DNA of 6,991 nucleotides, from NCBI GenBank assembly GCA_046263195.1, contig JBHELG010000118.1:1-6991 (forward strand), given 5' to 3'. Every line of letters begins with the position of its first letter. Position 1 is the first letter of the stretch. This stretch comes from JBHELG01 sp046263195 (lineage in GTDB: Bacteria > Actinomycetota > Nitriliruptoria > Nitriliruptorales > JAHWKO01). A program made the translations under genes and the position numbers. The notes beneath the pieces are model-generated. The model did no database searches and was not told where the DNA came from. It worked only from the letters and a program-made list of their open reading frames with translations. Below, piece after piece: positions 6,113 to 6,991 of the stretch.

Positions 6113-6883
6113 CTACAGGGCGTCGGTCGCAAGCCGACCCACGGCCCGGGCATCGAGGGGAAAGCGGACATCGTCGTCCCGTACTTCCGCCAGCATCGCC
6201 AGGAAGTCCGACCTGGGCACCTCGCGGGCGCCGAGTTGGCGCAGGTGCGGGGTGGCCAGCTGAACGTCGACGAAGCTTCCCCCGGCCTCCGTGAAGCGGT
6301 GCACGAGCTCGACGAGGGCGACCTTCGACGCGTCGCTCACCCGGCGGAACATGGACTCTCCCGTGAAGCAGCCACCGATCTGGACACCGTACAACCCCCC
6401 CACGAGCGCAGGCCCCTCCCAAATCTCCATGCTGTGCGCCCAGCCGAGTGCATGTAGACGGAGATAGGCTCGTACCATCGACCGCGTGATCCACGTCCCT
6501 TCGTCGCCTCTGGGTTCGGCGCAGGCAGACACGACGGCGGCGAAGGCGTTGTCGAGGGTCGCGGTCCAGCCGCAGCGACGGAGGCGTTGGCGCAGCGACC
6601 GTGACATGTGCAGGTACTCACAGGTGAGCACGCCCCGGGGATCGGGAGAGAACCATGGCAAAGGCAGGCGTAGATGAGGCCAGGGGAAGATGCCGTCACG
6701 GTAGGCCTGCACCAGTGTGCTCGGCTCGAGGTCAGCCCCGACGCCTACCACTCCGTCCTCGTCAGCTGTCCTTGGGTCCGGGAAGAGCCACGACGACGGT
6801 GACACTGGACGCGGGGGCGGGGCGAGCGGCGTCACCGGCCGGGGGCGACCCCCGAATCGGCCCGGTCGCGTGCCGCTCGTCAT
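6113..6883 (-). CDS. aat: Leucyl/phenylalanyl-tRNA--protein transferase
   Basis: Moves Leu or Phe from aminoacyl-tRNA onto proteins with N-terminal Arg or Lys, making them N-degron substrates for ClpS and the Clp protease; it acts in the cytosol. The 256 residues compare with 234 in E. coli, and the excess is a Pro/Arg-rich N-terminal tail of about 28 residues. Family blocks in order: FPDP with GVVGVGADLEPSTLVQAY (44-61) and GIFPW, PWFSPDPRGVL (76-86), WITRSMVRAY (131-140), GGLYGVQIGGCFTGESMF (162-179), ASKVALVELV (185-194), FVDVQ..TPHLRQLGA (204-219). Glu176, Asp206 and Gln208 correspond to E. coli Glu156, Asp186 and Gln188 at a constant offset of 20. The start is ATG 6883 with no ribosome binding site and a -10-like hexamer 7 nt before it. 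It heads the - strand run and is divergent from the exonuclease-like gene. Confidence 0.95.
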   Translation of the reverse strand: MTSGTRPGRFGGRPRPVTPLAPPPRPVSPSSWLFPDPRTADEDGVVGVGADLEPSTLVQAYRDGIFPWPHLRLPLPWFSPDPRGVLTCEYLHMSRSLRQRLRRCGWTATLDNAFAAVVSACAEPRGDEGTWITRSMVRAYLRLHALGWAHSMEIWEGPALVGGLYGVQIGGCFTGESMFRRVSDASKVALVELVHRFTEAGGSFVDVQLATPHLRQLGAREVPRSDFLAMLAEVRDDDVRFPLDARAVGRLATDAL

Positions 6884-6890
6884 GCTCGTC

Positions 6891-6896
6891 AGCGTA
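6891..6896 (-). promoter_or_regulatory. Candidate -10 box for a leaderless aat transcript
   Basis: Read on the - strand, TACGCT matches TANNNT and ends 7 nt before the aat ATG, so transcription would begin at or beside the start codon. No Shine-Dalgarno sequence lies upstream of this ATG. No convincing -35 box is visible. On the + strand, TAGCTT (6905-6910) is a similar weak candidate for the divergent gene at 6940. The divergent gap is only 56 bp, so the two promoters would overlap. Confidence 0.35.
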
Positions 6897-6939
6897 GTAG
6901 GCGATAGCTTTCCCGCTTGGGCGTGGTCGAAGGCAGGCG

Positions 6940-6991
6940 ATGCGGCTCCACCTCGTGGACGGGACGTACGAGCTCTTCCGCCACTTCTACG
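6940..6991 (+). CDS. 5'-3' exonuclease/flap-endonuclease-like protein, N-terminus only
   Basis: Only the first 17 codons are in the window. ATG 6940 is preceded by GAAGGCAGG, a modest ribosome binding site. The peptide MRLHLVDGTYELFRHFY matches the start of PIN-like 5'-3' exonucleases, where the first strand 'hLvDGty.lfR' carries a metal-binding Asp, here Asp7. Such proteins resemble the N-terminal domain of DNA polymerase I and remove RNA primers or DNA flaps. Too little is present to tell a stand-alone exonuclease from a longer protein. It is divergent from aat across a 56-bp gap. Confidence 0.65.
   Translation, partial: MRLHLVDGTYELFRHFY

Noticed and set aside
6073..6171. N-terminal extension of EgtD to an upstream start at 6171
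   Set aside because: It would overlap aat by 59 bp, has no family similarity, and the ATG at 6072 has a good ribosome binding site (GAAGGG).
1..6991. Mobile elements, CRISPR arrays, prophage or defence genes
   Set aside because: No transposase or integrase frame, terminal repeats, target-site duplications or spaced direct repeats were seen. The genes are metabolic or housekeeping in type with uniform base composition.

Overview
The window is about two-thirds G+C and gene-dense, with GTG as well as ATG starts, few Shine-Dalgarno sites of full strength and at least two starts that look leaderless. The aminotransferase closely resembles actinobacterial aspartate aminotransferases as I remember them. 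Together with egtD, this suggests a high-GC actinobacterium. The short-form adenosylhomocysteinase and the presence of aat are not what I would expect in Streptomyces or Mycobacterium, so a deeper-branching lineage is possible. That placement is inference.

Layout from left to right: a short leader with a hairpin (1-60); a class I aminotransferase on the + strand (61-1260); an unrecognised helical protein of 164 residues on the - strand (1324-1818); a divergent intergenic region with a perfect 10-bp inverted repeat; a channel-like membrane protein on the + strand (start uncertain, ends 3079); then a run of four - strand genes read from right to left: aat (6883-6113), egtD (6072-5026), an SRPBCC-fold protein (5029-4568) and ahcY/sahH (4455-3073). 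At the right edge a 5'-3' exonuclease-like gene begins on the + strand (6940) and runs off the window.

How the genes may work together: EgtD uses three S-adenosylmethionine per histidine and releases three S-adenosylhomocysteine (SAH), and SahH removes SAH, so the - strand run places a methyl-donor consumer upstream of the SAH recycling enzyme. egtD and the SRPBCC gene overlap by ATGA and are probably translationally coupled. aat and egtD are 40 bp apart and probably co-transcribed. sahH lies 112 bp further on with its own strong ribosome binding site and may have its own promoter. No egtB, egtC or egtA is visible, so the rest of ergothioneine synthesis, if present, is elsewhere.

Most of the window is conserved housekeeping or cofactor metabolism. 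I saw no mobile element, CRISPR array, rRNA or tRNA. The least explained parts are the channel-like protein with a degenerate selectivity filter, the orphan helical protein divergent from it, the inverted repeat between them, and the repeat-bearing N-terminal tail of SahH.
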